DNA of 64,000 bases from the NCBI RefSeq assembly GCF_015245355.1, contig NZ_CP063311.1:3918428-3982427 (forward strand), given 5' to 3'. This DNA comes from Anabaenopsis elenkinii CCIBt3563. Its GTDB lineage: Bacteria; Cyanobacteriota; Cyanobacteriia; Cyanobacteriales; Nostocaceae. Below, one piece after another: positions 44,575-54,270 of the stretch. The first letter of the stretch is position 1. The number at the start of each line of letters is the position of its first letter. The notes below the pieces were generated by a model that saw only the letters and a list, made by a program, of their open reading frames with translations, ran no database searches and was not told the DNA's origin. A program made the translations under genes and the position numbers.

Positions 44575-46806
44575 ATGGCAACGAAATTTCCAAAATTTAG
44601 CCAGGATCTCGCACAGGACCCGACTACGCGTCGGATATGGTATGCGATCGCCACTGGAAACGACTTTGAAAGCCACGATGGCATGACGGAAGAAAATCTT
44701 TACCAAAAGATTTTCGCCACTCACTTCGGTCACTTGGCAATCATCTTCCTGTGGGCTTCCAGCCTCCTGTTCCACGTAGCCTGGCAAGGTAACTTTGAAC
44801 AGTGGATTAAAGATCCCCTTCATGTCCGTCCCATCGCCCATGCGATTTGGGACCCCCACTTTGGCGAACCGGCGATCGAAGCATTTACCCAAGGTGGCGC
44901 TAGCAACCCAGTAAACATCGCTTACTCTGGTGTTTACCACTGGTGGTATACCATCGGTATGCGGACGAACAGCGAACTGTACACCGGTTCAGTGTTCCTC
45001 CTCTTGTTGGCAGCATTATTCTTATTTGCTGGTTGGTTGCACTTACAACCCAAGTTCCGTCCTAGCCTGTCTTGGTTCAAGAGTGCTGAACCCCGTTTGA
45101 ACCACCACCTAGCTGGTTTATTCGGCGTTAGCTCCTTAGCTTGGGCTGGTCACTTGATTCACGTTGCTATCCCCGAATCTCGCGGACAGCACGTAGGTTG
45201 GGATAACTTCTTAACCACCTTGCCCCACCCAGCAGGTTTAACACCTTTCTTCACAGGTAACTGGGCTGTTTACGCCGAGAACCCTGACACTGCTAGCCAT
45301 ATTTTTGGTACATCTCAAGGTTCGGGTACAGCGATTCTGACTTTCTTGGGTGGTTTCCATCCTCAAACAGAATCCTTGTGGCTGACCGACATGGCTCACC
45401 ACCACTTGGCGATCGCAGTTCTCTTCATTGTTGCGGGTCATATGTACCGCACTAACTTTGGAATTGGTCATAGCATCAAAGAAATGCTCAATTCCAAATC
45501 CGGTTTAATCCCCGGTAGCAAGAGTGAAGGTCAATTCAACCTGCCTCACCAAGGTCTGTACGACACCATTAACAACTCACTGCACTTCCAGCTGTCCTTA
45601 GCTTTGGCAGCACTAGGAACCATCACTTCCTTGGTAGCGCAGCATATGTACTCCCTGCCTCCTTACGCTTTCATTGCTAAGGACTACACAACACAGGCAG
45701 CGCTGTACACCCACCACCAGTATATTGCTGGCTTCTTGATGGTTGGTGCTTTTGCCCACGCCGCCATCTTCTGGGTACGTGACTACGACCCCGAACAAAA
45801 CAAGGGCAACGTACTCGACCGGATTTTACAGCACAAAGAAGCGATTATCTCTCACCTCAGCTGGGTATCGCTATTCTTAGGCTTCCACACCCTCGGTCTG
45901 TATGTACACAACGACGTAGTAGTTGCTTTCGGTACTCCTGAAAAGCAAATCTTGATTGAGCCTGTGTTCGCCCAGTTCATTCAAGCTGCTCACGGTAAAG
46001 TACTGTATGGTTTAGATACTCTGTTATCTAACCCCGACAGCATCGCCTACACAGCTTATCCTAACTACGGCAACGTTTGGTTAGTTGGCTGGTTGGATGC
46101 CATCAACTCCGGCACTAACTCCCTATTCTTAACCATTGGCCCTGGCGACTTCTTGGTACACCACGCTTTCGCTTTGGCTATTCACACCACCACCCTAGTA
46201 CTTGTTAAAGGTGCTTTGGATGCTCGTGGTTCTAAGCTGATGCCCGATAAAAAGGACTTCGGCTATGCCTTCCCTTGCGACGGTCCAGGCCGTGGCGGTA
46301 CTTGCGACATCTCCGCTTGGGACTCCTTCTACCTAGCTATGTTCTGGATGTTAAATACCATTGGTTGGGTAACCTTCTACTGGCACTGGAAACATCTAGG
46401 TATTTGGCAAGGTAACGTTGCTCAGTTCAACGAAAACTCCACTTACTTAATGGGCTGGTTCCGTGACTACCTCTGGGCTAACTCCGCTCAGTTGATTAAC
46501 GGATACAACCCCTACGGCGTGAATAACCTGTCTGTTTGGGCTTGGATGTTCCTCTTTGGTCACCTAGTTTGGGCAACCGGTTTCATGTTCCTCATCTCTT
46601 GGAGAGGTTACTGGCAAGAGTTGATTGAAACCCTTGTTTGGGCCCACGAGCGTACTCCTCTAGCTAACTTGGTTCGCTGGAAAGATAAGCCCGTTGCTCT
46701 CTCCATCGTTCAAGCTCGCTTGGTAGGTTTAGCTCACTTCACCGTTGGCTATGTTGTTACCTATGCAGCGTTCTTGATTGCCTCCACTGCTGGTAAGTTC
46801 GGTTAA
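44575..46806 (+). CDS. psaB: Photosystem I P700 apoprotein A2
   Basis: The 743-residue partner of Psa[18 protein letters not shown] FX ligands lie near residues 561-574 ([20 protein letters not shown]), with [20 protein letters not shown] near 275. The start [20 protein letters not shown] and the end [12 protein letters not shown] are typical. It forms the reaction-centre heterodimer in thylakoid membranes and takes electrons from plastocyanin or cytochrome c6. It is co-transcribed with psaA. Confidence 0.98.
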   Translation: MATKFPKFSQDLAQDPTTRRIWYAIATGNDFESHDGMTEENLYQKIFATHFGHLAIIFLWASSLLFHVAWQGNFEQWIKDPLHVRPIAHAIWDPHFGEPAIEAFTQGGASNPVNIAYSGVYHWWYTIGMRTNSELYTGSVFLLLLAALFLFAGWLHLQPKFRPSLSWFKSAEPRLNHHLAGLFGVSSLAWAGHLIHVAIPESRGQHVGWDNFLTTLPHPAGLTPFFTGNWAVYAENPDTASHIFGTSQGSGTAILTFLGGFHPQTESLWLTDMAHHHLAIAVLFIVAGHMYRTNFGIGHSIKEMLNSKSGLIPGSKSEGQFNLPHQGLYDTINNSLHFQLSLALAALGTITSLVAQHMYSLPPYAFIAKDYTTQAALYTHHQYIAGFLMVGAFAHAAIFWVRDYDPEQNKGNVLDRILQHKEAIISHLSWVSLFLGFHTLGLYVHNDVVVAFGTPEKQILIEPVFAQFIQAAHGKVLYGLDTLLSNPDSIAYTAYPNYGNVWLVGWLDAINSGTNSLFLTIGPGDFLVHHAFALAIHTTTLVLVKGALDARGSKLMPDKKDFGYAFPCDGPGRGGTCDISAWDSFYLAMFWMLNTIGWVTFYWHWKHLGIWQGNVAQFNENSTYLMGWFRDYLWANSAQLINGYNPYGVNNLSVWAWMFLFGHLVWATGFMFLISWRGYWQELIETLVWAHERTPLANLVRWKDKPVALSIVQARLVGLAHFTVGYVVTYAAFLIASTAGKFG

Positions 46807-46836
46807 TTCCGCTACTAGTTTTGTAGGTGAGTAATA

Positions 46837-46867
46837 AAAATCCCCTACCAATGGTAGGGGATTTTTT
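46837..46867 (+). terminator. psaAB terminator
   Basis: A perfect 12-bp stem AAATCCCCTACC / GGTAGGGGATTT with a 3-base loop, followed by T residues, 30 bp after the psaB stop codon: a textbook intrinsic terminator. Confidence 0.92.
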
Positions 46868-46898
46868 AATGAGAAATTAGCCACTAAAGATAAATATA

Positions 46899-47864
46899 GC
46901 AACCGCCAAGGAGGTTAGGACGCAAAAAGCAAGACATCCTCAATGGCATCTCGTAAAGAATCAAACCGCTCAAGTTTTTTGCGGATTCGACTTTTTAACC
47001 AAGACCAACATTTTTCAATCTGATTCAGGTCTGGAGAATAAGGTGGTAGGTACAGCACTTCACACCCTGCGTACTGAATCAGTTGTTGAATGCGCCCACC
47101 TTTATGAAATGTGGCATTATCCATCACCACAACCTGTCCTGGTTTGAGTGTGGGAAGCAAACAAGCTTCAAGCCAAGTCTCAAATACTATTCGATTACAC
47201 GCACCCTCAACAGTGAAAGGAGCTATCAGCTTATGGTTACACAGCGCGGCAATTATGTTCACCCGACCTTCACGACGACCTGATTTAAGTGCATGGAAGC
47301 GCTGTCCTTTTGAGTTCCAACCGTAATCATACTGGTCTCGGTTGTCCATTCCTGACTCATCGAGGTATACAATCTTCTCCACAGGTAACTCAGACAACTG
47401 CGTTACGAAAGCCTGTCGTTTGACCTCATCGCGCTCACGGTAGCCATAAGTCTTTTTTTTCGCGTAAAACCAATTTTTTTCAAAGCTCTTGAGATTGTGC
47501 GATCGCTAATTTCTTCAGGCCAAAGTGAGGCCATCTCTACTTGGGTTTTATCGCCATGTACGGAAGCAAACTCACGAAATTTTTCCCAATCGGTAATTTT
47601 GTGACCATTCCCAGGACGCTGATTAGGCAAGGCTTGGAAGTCCCCCGTTTCGGTTTTTCGCTTCAACCATAGGGTGATGGTGTTGCGACTAATATTAAAC
47701 ATTTGACTGGCTTGAGTTTTCTTCAAGCCATCGAGTTCAATCGCTTGGATTACTTTTTGACGAAGGTCGTAACTGTACGGCTTGGGCATATACCTGTAGC
47801 AAGCGATCGCTTCACATGAAAAGGGACTACTTATAGTTTATGCTTAAATTACCTTGGCGGTTGC
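46899..47864 (-). mobile_element. IS630-family insertion sequence, 966 bp
   Basis: The inverted ends GCAACCGCCAAGG are identical on both sides and flanked by the TA dinucleotide (46897-46898 and 47865-47866), as IS630/mariner elements duplicate TA. It carries a transposase in two overlapping frames. An orphan left end of the same element lies at 33376. Confidence 0.9.
46915..47789 (-). CDS. IS630-family transposase, two frames joined by -1 frameshift
   Basis: The first frame (47789 to 47403) encodes the helix-turn-helix part: SYDLRQKVIQAIELDGLKKT and SQMFNISRNTITLWLKRK. The second ends at 46915 and holds the DDE core: VYLDESGMDNRDQYDYGW, VVMDNATFHKGG and PYSPDLNQIEKCWSWLKSRI. At 47453-47460 the coding strand has eight A in a row. 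A -1 slip there turns FTRKKRLM into FTRKKKTYGYRERDE, which is what IS630 proteins show, giving about 290 residues. This is probably programmed frameshifting rather than damage. Confidence 0.88.
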
Positions 47865-47869
47865 TATAT

Positions 47870-49321
47870 ATGGATACAGAAGACATAAACAAAATTAGAC
47901 AACAACGCTTGGCTGGACAATGGCCTAAATTTTTGGATTCTGTATCCATTGATGGTTTAAGAGGTTGGAATGGTCAATCAATACATTTTGCTTTTCCTGT
48001 GACTGCTATTGTGGGTGAAAATGGTACTGGTAAGAGTACGTTCTTGAAAGCATCTGCTTGTGCTTACGAAAATGAAGTAGATAAAAAACGTACCTATTAT
48101 CCATCAAGTTTTTTTATAGATACACATTGGGATTCAATATCAGGAGTCAATCTAAGCTATACAGTAAGACAAGGTAGCCAAGTTAGCTCTTTCAAAATCA
48201 AAAAACCTACTAAGCGGTGGGTTTTTCCGGAAAAACGTATTAAACGCCAAGTCTTCATTTTTGATATTGCACGTACACTGCCTTTGGATGCTTCAGTAGG
48301 ATATGCAAAGATTGCAAAGTTAGCTGCAAGTGAAATTTCGACAGATGAAATAACACTTGATTACAGGAAGTTTCTTTCTCATATTCTTGGGAGAGACTAT
48401 ACTAAAGCACGTTTTGCTATATCTGATGTTGATGCGAACAGAGAAGTAGGTCTTCTCACAAGGGAGTTTGGTGAAATTTCTCAATTTCATCAAGGTGCGG
48501 GTGAAGATACTACACTTGATTTAATGAGAAGTCTCCAATCAATACCAGATACATCTCTACTTATAATTGATGAGGTGGAAGCATCACTACATCCAAGAGC
48601 TCAACGCCGACTTATAAGATTCTTACTTTGGCTTAGTCGTCAAAAACGAATACAAATAATTCTCTCAACACATAGTCCCTATGTACTTCAAGAATTACCA
48701 CAAGAGGCAAGAATCTTGTTACTACCAGGAACATCTGGAAGTAATATTGTTTACGGAGCTACGCCAGAATTTGCATTAAGCCATTTAGATGAAAATGCAC
48801 ATCCTGAATTGTATGTATTTGTAGAAGATAGAGAGGCTGAAATATTTCTACGCGAAATTCTAGCAAGCAGTTCTGAGTCAGCAGAGTTACTAACACGTTT
48901 AACAATAGTTCCAGTTGGTCCATCTAATGTGGTTCAAATCATGGGAAATCTTGCAAAAAATCAGAAGTTACCATACAAATCTATTGCTGTACTTGATGGA
49001 GATACAAAGTCTAATGATGGTAGTTGCCTCAATCTTCCTGGCAATGAAGCCCCTGAACGAATTGTATTTAATGATTTGAAGGATTTAGCATGGCCTGAGC
49101 TTACCGCCAGATTTGGAATTGGAGCTGGAAATCTTTATACATACCTAGAAGATGCTATGTTGGAACCTGACCATCACAAGTGGACATCAATGGTTGGAGA
49201 TAGAGTAATTAAAAGTTCAACAAGCGTATGGGAAACTTTGGTTAATCAATGGTGTAAATCATGCTTAAATAATGACGTAAGACAAGCTTTATTGAGGGAA
49301 ATTAGAGATGCAATATCTTAA
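47870..49321 (+). CDS. OLD-family ATPase with TOPRIM nuclease domain
   Basis: The 483-residue protein starts MDTEDINKIRQQRLAG. It has Walker A IVGENGTGKSTF near residues 47-58, an ABC-type signature region SQFHQGAGE near 204, Walker B SLLIIDEVEASLHPRAQ near 229-245 and ILSTHSPYVL near 264. A C-terminal TOPRIM domain follows, with ELYVFVEDREAEIFLREIL near 313-331 and AVLDGDTK near 373. OLD-type proteins nick or degrade DNA and many act in phage defence, alone or with partners. The IS630 element ends 5 bp before the ATG; a longer frame begins inside the IS, but its first ten residues come from the IS end. The original promoter was therefore displaced. Confidence 0.85.
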   Translation: MDTEDINKIRQQRLAGQWPKFLDSVSIDGLRGWNGQSIHFAFPVTAIVGENGTGKSTFLKASACAYENEVDKKRTYYPSSFFIDTHWDSISGVNLSYTVRQGSQVSSFKIKKPTKRWVFPEKRIKRQVFIFDIARTLPLDASVGYAKIAKLAASEISTDEITLDYRKFLSHILGRDYTKARFAISDVDANREVGLLTREFGEISQFHQGAGEDTTLDLMRSLQSIPDTSLLIIDEVEASLHPRAQRRLIRFLLWLSRQKRIQIILSTHSPYVLQELPQEARILLLPGTSGSNIVYGATPEFALSHLDENAHPELYVFVEDREAEIFLREILASSSESAELLTRLTIVPVGPSNVVQIMGNLAKNQKLPYKSIAVLDGDTKSNDGSCLNLPGNEAPERIVFNDLKDLAWPELTARFGIGAGNLYTYLEDAMLEPDHHKWTSMVGDRVIKSSTSVWETLVNQWCKSCLNNDVRQALLREIRDAIS

Positions 49322-49605
49322 TAAAATGGATCAAATTTCAAATTAATTGAGTTAATTTTTACATAAACAGCTATATTCATTGCAAAAATCAAATCATTTC
49401 GCAAGACTTAAGATCCAAGATTTGAACTCATTTCCAAGTAGATAAACATTTATAGCACTATAGAACTATAGGACTCCTATTTGATTTCTGAATAACTCAA
49501 AAAGCTGTTTTCCACTCCCTACTCCCCACCTACGCAAGTAAGTTCAAAAATCAAAGCGGATTGCTATATATATCCTAAAATTAAATTAGGTAAATCATCT
49601 GGAAT
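49322..49605. other. Intergenic
   Basis: 280 bp, AT-rich, no gene or clear structure seen apart from a possible promoter for the following gene. Confidence 0.5.
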
Positions 49606-49929
49606 ATGGAAAAACTACAAACCTCATTTAAACAAAAAGAAATAGAAGAAACTTTCACCACACTTGTCAACCAGTGGCGTGAAGAGAATCGGGGTGTATC
49701 ATCAACCAATGAAATGTGTATGCACCCAGCCTATCAACAAATTATAGGAATGGGAGAGCCTGTAATACCGTTACTACTCAGAGAACTTGAAAAAAAATCT
49801 GGACGCTGGTTTTGGGCATTAAAATCTATTTCTAGACAAGATCCTGTACCTCCAGAGTACAGAGGAAAAACAAAAGAAATGACTAAAGCATGGCTTGAGT
49901 GGGGAAAGCAAAGGGGCTATACTTGGTAG
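49606..49929 (+). CDS. Small helical protein, 107 aa, conserved hypothetical
   Basis: Starts MEKLQTSFKQKEIEETFTTL and has AYQQIIGMGEPVIPLLLREL followed by WFWALKSISRQDPVPPEYRG. This pattern (a single HEAT-like helix pair with 'G-x-P-V-I-P-L-L-L-x-E-L') is known to me from small conserved proteins found beside toxin or defence genes. It overlaps the next gene by 31 bp in another frame, so the two form a pair. Confidence 0.65.
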   Translation: MEKLQTSFKQKEIEETFTTLVNQWREENRGVSSTNEMCMHPAYQQIIGMGEPVIPLLLRELEKKSGRWFWALKSISRQDPVPPEYRGKTKEMTKAWLEWGKQRGYTW

Positions 49930-50396
49930 GTAATAATCCTTGGGCTAACTATGTCAAAAAATTTATTGAGCGTGATTTTCCCAACTTAGTTACACAGGGA
50001 TACAAGCTAACAAGTCCAGATACTATTGACTATAACTGTGTTGCTTGGGCAGCAGAGGATGACGAAACATGGTGGTGGCCAGATGCTCAAAATCAGGAAT
50101 ATTGGCCACCTGGTGTCCCCAGAGAAGAAACTCTTGAGGCTTTTCAGCAAGCATTTGAAACACTTGGATATAAAGTATGTGACGATGATACTTTAGAAAC
50201 AGGATTTCAGAAAATAGCAATATATCTTAATGCTAACAAAATACCAACCCATGTTGCTAGACAATTGCCAGATGGAAAATGGACTAGCAAGCTAGGTTCA
50301 GATGAAGATATAGAGCATAATAATTTGCAAGGATTAACAGGTAATCCTGGTTATGGTGAAGTTGCCTGTTTTATGAAAAAACCTATAAAAGTATAG
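49899..50396 (+). CDS. DUF7689-like protein
   Basis: About 150 residues with TIDYNCVAWAAEDDETWWWP, then YWPPGVPREETLEAFQQAFE, TGFQKIAIYLNANKIPTHVA and RQLPDGKWTSKLGSDEDIEH. The Cys in YNCVAWAA and the His in THVARQLPDGKWTSKLG recall papain-like or transglutaminase-like pairs, and these blocks are conserved in the family. Function unknown. The GTG start overlaps the previous gene; a TTG (49923) giving VGNNPWANY is also possible. It sits downstream of the OLD-type gene, in what looks like an accessory defence or toxin region. Confidence 0.65.
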   Translation: MGKAKGLYLVGNNPWANYVKKFIERDFPNLVTQGYKLTSPDTIDYNCVAWAAEDDETWWWPDAQNQEYWPPGVPREETLEAFQQAFETLGYKVCDDDTLETGFQKIAIYLNANKIPTHVARQLPDGKWTSKLGSDEDIEHNNLQGLTGNPGYGEVACFMKKPIKV

Positions 50397-50399
50397 AAA

Positions 50400-50630
50400 A
50401 TATAAAAATTTTGGATTTTCCTGGATCTAGACTTTTCTGATATGCGCCGTTTTCCACCAGGTAAATATCCAGGTATTTTATGATTGCGATCGCCTAATCG
50501 TAACCGTCAAGCTGTCCTAGAAATTTTAACTCTGGTGGTGAATGAACAACCTTGAGCAATGTTGAAAGGATGTCTGGTAGTTGCAGATGAAATCCAAACC
50601 AGAATCCGCCTTCCATTTCCACTAAATATA
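50400..50630 (+). pseudogene. DUF5615 (PIN-like) toxin fragment
   Basis: One frame reads WIFLDLDFSDMRRFPPGKYP, GIL, stop, LRSPNRNRQAVLEILTLVVN, EQP, stop, AMLKGCLVVADEIQTRIRLP. This is the C-terminal part of the DUF5615 PIN-like family often encoded in toxin-antitoxin pairs. Two in-frame TGA codons (about 50478 and 50553) and the loss of the N-terminus show decay. Confidence 0.65.
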
Positions 50631-50677
50631 AATTTTCAAGTATGTAAATGGGAGTTTACATACTTGAATTTTCACTG

Positions 50678-51919
50678 TTATTCTGGCATTAAAAACTTGG
50701 CGACAGTTTGCACATCCTTATCACCACGTCCAGAACAATTAAGGACAATTCGGGGACTACCACTCAGTTGAGGACAGAGGGTTTCTAAATAGGCGATCGC
50801 ATGGGCGGTTTCCAAAGCGGGTATAATGCCCTCCAAGCGAGATAGACGCTGGAAAGCTGCCAAAGCCTCCCCATCGGTGACGCTGTAATATTCCGCTCGT
50901 CCCATATCCTTCAAATAACTATGTTCAGGTCCCACCCCCGGATAATCTAAACCTGCACTAATAGAGTGGGCCTCAATAATTTGTCCCTCTTCATCTTGCA
51001 ACAGATAGCTCATTGCCCCGTGTAATACACCAATCTGTCCTTTTGTCAAGGTAGCAGCGTGTTTTTGTGTATTCACACCTTCGCCGGCGGCTTCTACGCC
51101 AATTAAGCGAATAGAAGGCTCATTGACAAACTCGTGAAATAATCCCATAGCGTTGGAACCACCACCCACACAAGCAATGAGAATCTCTGGTAAACCCCCC
51201 CACTTTTCCACCGCTTGGGCGCGGGTTTCTTGACCAATCACAGCGTGAAAATCCCGTACCATCATCGGGTAAGGATGGGGTCCAGCTACGGAGCCTAAAA
51301 TATAATGGGTTGTTTCCACATTGGTCACCCAATCGCGGATCGCCTCAGAAGTCGCATCCTTGAGGGTTCCCGTTCCCGCTTCCACCGGACGCACTTGGGC
51401 CCCCATCAAGCGCATTCTAAACACATTCAACGCTTGGCGTTCCATATCATGAACGCCCATGTAAATCACACATTCCAGGCCAAACCGAGCGCAAACTGTA
51501 GCTGTAGCTACTCCATGCTGTCCTGCGCCGGTTTCCGCAATAATTCTTTGCTTACCCATGCGCTTGGCTAACAATACTTGACCCAGAGCATTATTAATTT
51601 TATGAGCGCCAGTGTGATTTAAATCTTCACGTTTTAAGTAAATTTGCGGACCTGTACCATCTGGGCGGGCATAATGAGCCGTGAGGCGTTCCGCAAAATA
51701 CAACGGTGTAGCGCGTCCCACATAGTCTTTTAATAACTGTTGTAATTCCTCTTGAAAACTGGGGTGATGGCGGTATTGCTGATAAGCTAATTCTAATTCA
51801 GCTAAGGCCGGCATCAGTGTTTCCGGGACGTACTTACCGCCAAAGCGTCCAAAGCGTCCTTGGATATCGGGAACCTGAGCATTAAATTGGGAATTTGGAG
51901 AGAGGGGTGTGGTAGTCAC
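50678..51919 (-). CDS. trpB: Tryptophan synthase beta subunit
   Basis: A 413-residue PLP enzyme that joins indole and serine to tryptophan, working with Trp[20 protein letters not shown] is near the start. The PLP lysine is in [18 protein letters not shown] near residue 100, [13 protein letters not shown] near 123 is the catalytic loop and [14 protein letters not shown] near 246 binds the PLP phosphate. The C-terminal [14 protein letters not shown] is standard. It stands alone here, not in a trp operon, as usual in cyanobacteria. Confidence 0.97.
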   Translation of the reverse strand: MTTTPLSPNSQFNAQVPDIQGRFGRFGGKYVPETLMPALAELELAYQQYRHHPSFQEELQQLLKDYVGRATPLYFAERLTAHYARPDGTGPQIYLKREDLNHTGAHKINNALGQVLLAKRMGKQRIIAETGAGQHGVATATVCARFGLECVIYMGVHDMERQALNVFRMRLMGAQVRPVEAGTGTLKDATSEAIRDWVTNVETTHYILGSVAGPHPYPMMVRDFHAVIGQETRAQAVEKWGGLPEILIACVGGGSNAMGLFHEFVNEPSIRLIGVEAAGEGVNTQKHAATLTKGQIGVLHGAMSYLLQDEEGQIIEAHSISAGLDYPGVGPEHSYLKDMGRAEYYSVTDGEALAAFQRLSRLEGIIPALETAHAIAYLETLCPQLSGSPRIVLNCSGRGDKDVQTVAKFLMPE

Positions 51920-52162
51920 GGAAAATTTTAGATCACAGGATGAATGTAATTATTTTAAAACGATTTCCCAATTCTCAGTCGTCTAGATCCTGGGAATCTT
52001 TTACCTACTGCTGGGAGGAAACTGGAACAATGCATTTGTGCGGTTAGCTTTCATCCCTTGGCGAAAGTTACCATAGTGATAGGGTAGCCAGAGTCAGAAA
52101 AGGTAACTGCGCTACTGTATATTACTTGCCAGATGAGATTTTTTTTCTGAATCACAAAATTT

Positions 52163-52504
52163 ATGTCCTCTTCTAAATCTTCTGACAATCGCTTTGTCTA
52201 CCGTGAATTTGGTGATGATCACTCTGCTGCTACACAAAGGGCGATTCCGGAATTACCACCCCAGCAACAAAACCTGAAGATACAGGCTTCCCGCAAGGGA
52301 CGCAAGGGGAAAACTGTGACAGTCATTACTGGTTTTCAAACCAAACCGGAAGTTTTAGCTGGTTTAGTTAAGCAGTTGAAAACTCAATGCGGTACAGGTG
52401 GGACGGTCAAGGATAATGAAATTGAAATTCAGGGCGACCATAAACAGAAGATTTTGGAGATTATGACTACATTAGGTTACAAAGCCAAAATTAGCGGTGG
52501 CTGA
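52163..52504 (+). CDS. SUI1/YciH-family translation factor
   Basis: A 113-residue protein with a flexible N-terminus and a SUI1 domain: RKGRKGKTVTVITGFQTKPE, LVKQLKTQCGTGGTVKDNEI and EIQGDHKQKILEIMTTLGYK. It is the bacterial relative of eukaryotic initiation factor 1, thought to affect start-codon choice. The gene is single and unbroken. Confidence 0.92.
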   Translation: MSSSKSSDNRFVYREFGDDHSAATQRAIPELPPQQQNLKIQASRKGRKGKTVTVITGFQTKPEVLAGLVKQLKTQCGTGGTVKDNEIEIQGDHKQKILEIMTTLGYKAKISGG

Positions 52505-52576
52505 TCGGTGTGGTTTATTTTGTACATAGTGTTTAAATTACTAAGCAGGTGGTTCTAATCTGCTCAGGAGGTTATC

Positions 52577-52735
52577 ATGGATTTGATTCGGATTTTGTGT
52601 GCTATTTTTCTTCCCCCTCTGGGAGTGTTTTTACAGGTGGGGTTCGGTCTAGATTTTTGGATTAATATCTTGTTGACTTGTTTGGGTTATATTCCCGGAA
52701 TCGTCCACGCAGTCTGGGTAATTGCTAGGAAATAA
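52577..52735 (+). CDS. YqaE/Pmp3-family proteolipid, 52 aa
   Basis: A short membrane protein, MDLIRILCAIFLPPLGVFLQ followed by GFGLDFWINILLTCLGYIPG and IVHAVWVIARK: two hydrophobic helices with the family's P-P-L-G-V-F and G-Y-x-P-G-x-x-H-A motifs. AGGAGG lies 6 bp before the ATG. Such proteins influence membrane potential and stress tolerance in yeast and plants. It lies 72 bp after the SUI1 gene, perhaps in the same transcript. Confidence 0.92.
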   Translation: MDLIRILCAIFLPPLGVFLQVGFGLDFWINILLTCLGYIPGIVHAVWVIARK

Positions 52736-52913
52736 AGGTTTGGGGGGGTAGGTTTGTGAGCCTATCCTCCCAATCGGGGTGAAAATTCAGGATGTGATTG
52801 TTTACAGAACGCGATCGCTTTTCGTTGTCACTTTCTTTTTTTTATGTGTTTATTGGAAGTAGGCAATTCCATGTGCTGTTATGATATACACAATTAATAA
52901 TTGGCACTGACAG

Positions 52914-54065
52914 ATGGTAGTTAAAATCAACAATACCCAATTTCCCAAGTTACTGAGAATAATACCCAGCACAGTATTAGGGATATCCATAGTCTTAGCA
53001 CAGCCCCAGGTAGTGGCTGCAATGTGCAATACAAGCCAATGTGATGTAACCAACTCTGGAAAGTGGAAACAGGGAAAGCAGTTACAAACGCGTAATTATT
53101 TTTTTGAAGGTATAGATAAGCTCGAAAAAAGAGAATACCAAGGAGCGATCGCTGATTTTTCAGAAGTCCTCAAGATTGATCCTGAGTTTTTTGAAGCCTA
53201 CATTTTGCGAGGGATTGCCCGGAGTAAATTAGAAGACTATAAAGGGGCAATAACTGATTATACTCAAGCTATCAAGATTAATCCTAACGATGCTGATATC
53301 TACCATAATCGAGGAATTGCCCGTAGTAGTTTAGAAGACTATAAAGGGGCAATAGCCGATTATACCCAGGCTATCAAAATTAATCCTAATGATGCTAATA
53401 TTTACCATAATCGAGGAATTGCCCGTAGTAGTTTAGAAGACTATAAAGGGGCAATAGCCGATTATACTCAAGCTATCAAAATTAATCCTAACGACGCTGA
53501 TACCTACTATGTCCGGGGAAATGCCCGTAGTAGATTAGAAGACTATAAAGGGGCAATAACTGATTATACTCAAGCTATCAAGATTAATCCCAACGATGCT
53601 TATATCTACTATAATCGGGGAATTGCCCGTAGTAGATTAGAAGACTATAAAGGGGCAATAGCTGATTTCAATCAAGTTATGAGGCTAAATCCTAATGATG
53701 CTGATATATACCGGTATCGAGGAATTGCCCGTAGTGAGTTAAGAGACTATCAAGGGGCAATAGCCGATTTCAATCAAGCCATTAAAATTGACCCCAGTAA
53801 TGCTTATAACTACTATAATAGGGGAATTACCAGGTTTCGACTACAAGACTATCGACAAGCGATTGCTGATTTTAATCAAACTATCAAAATTGACCCTAGC
53901 TTGCCTCCAGCCTACCTAAACCGGGGAATTTCCCGTCTTGGTTTGGGAAATAAGCGGGGTGCAATATCTGACCTGGAGGAAGCAGCAAAGCTCTATCAGC
54001 AACAGGGAGATCAAGAAACCTATCAAAACACTTTAGAGTTGATTAAGCAGATTCGGTCTCTTTGA
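52914..54065 (+). CDS. Tetratricopeptide-repeat protein, probably exported
   Basis: A 383-residue protein with an N-terminal hydrophobic stretch ending LAQPQVVAA, likely a signal peptide. Eight or nine 34-residue TPR units follow, each of the form [20 protein letters not shown] then [14 protein letters not shown]. Units two to six are nearly identical to one another. TPR arrays form protein-binding superhelices; the partner is unknown. The length of the array is likely variable between strains. Confidence 0.9.
   Translation: MVVKINNTQFPKLLRIIPSTVLGISIVLAQPQVVAAMCNTSQCDVTNSGKWKQGKQLQTRNYFFEGIDKLEKREYQGAIADFSEVLKIDPEFFEAYILRGIARSKLEDYKGAITDYTQAIKINPNDADIYHNRGIARSSLEDYKGAIADYTQAIKINPNDANIYHNRGIARSSLEDYKGAIADYTQAIKINPNDADTYYVRGNARSRLEDYKGAITDYTQAIKINPNDAYIYYNRGIARSRLEDYKGAIADFNQVMRLNPNDADIYRYRGIARSELRDYQGAIADFNQAIKIDPSNAYNYYNRGITRFRLQDYRQAIADFNQTIKIDPSLPPAYLNRGISRLGLGNKRGAISDLEEAAKLYQQQGDQETYQNTLELIKQIRSL
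53208..53820. repeat. 102-bp coding tandem repeats
   Basis: The DNA of successive TPR units, for example those beginning CGAGGAATTGCCCGTAGTAG at 53310 and 53412, is almost identical at a spacing of exactly 102 bp. This shows recent duplication or gene conversion within the gene. Confidence 0.85.
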
Positions 54066-54270
54066 AATCTCATGTAGGTTATACTCGATTCTTCCTAAGA
54101 AGATTTGTAAATTCAGGAGCAGGGGAAGGGAAATACCACTCACAGAAGACGTGAACACCGATCTCGCTGATCAGGGCTGCTGCTTACAATATGGATTAAC
54201 AATAGAAATTTTCAGTCGGCGCAGCCTGAAGGTATTTATCCTTGGCGGTTCTTTATTATTGCAAAAGCCT

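Noticed and set aside
54151..54270. N-terminal 40-codon extension of clpB
   Set aside because: The added residues do not resemble ClpB; the ATG at 54271 gives the usual N-terminus.
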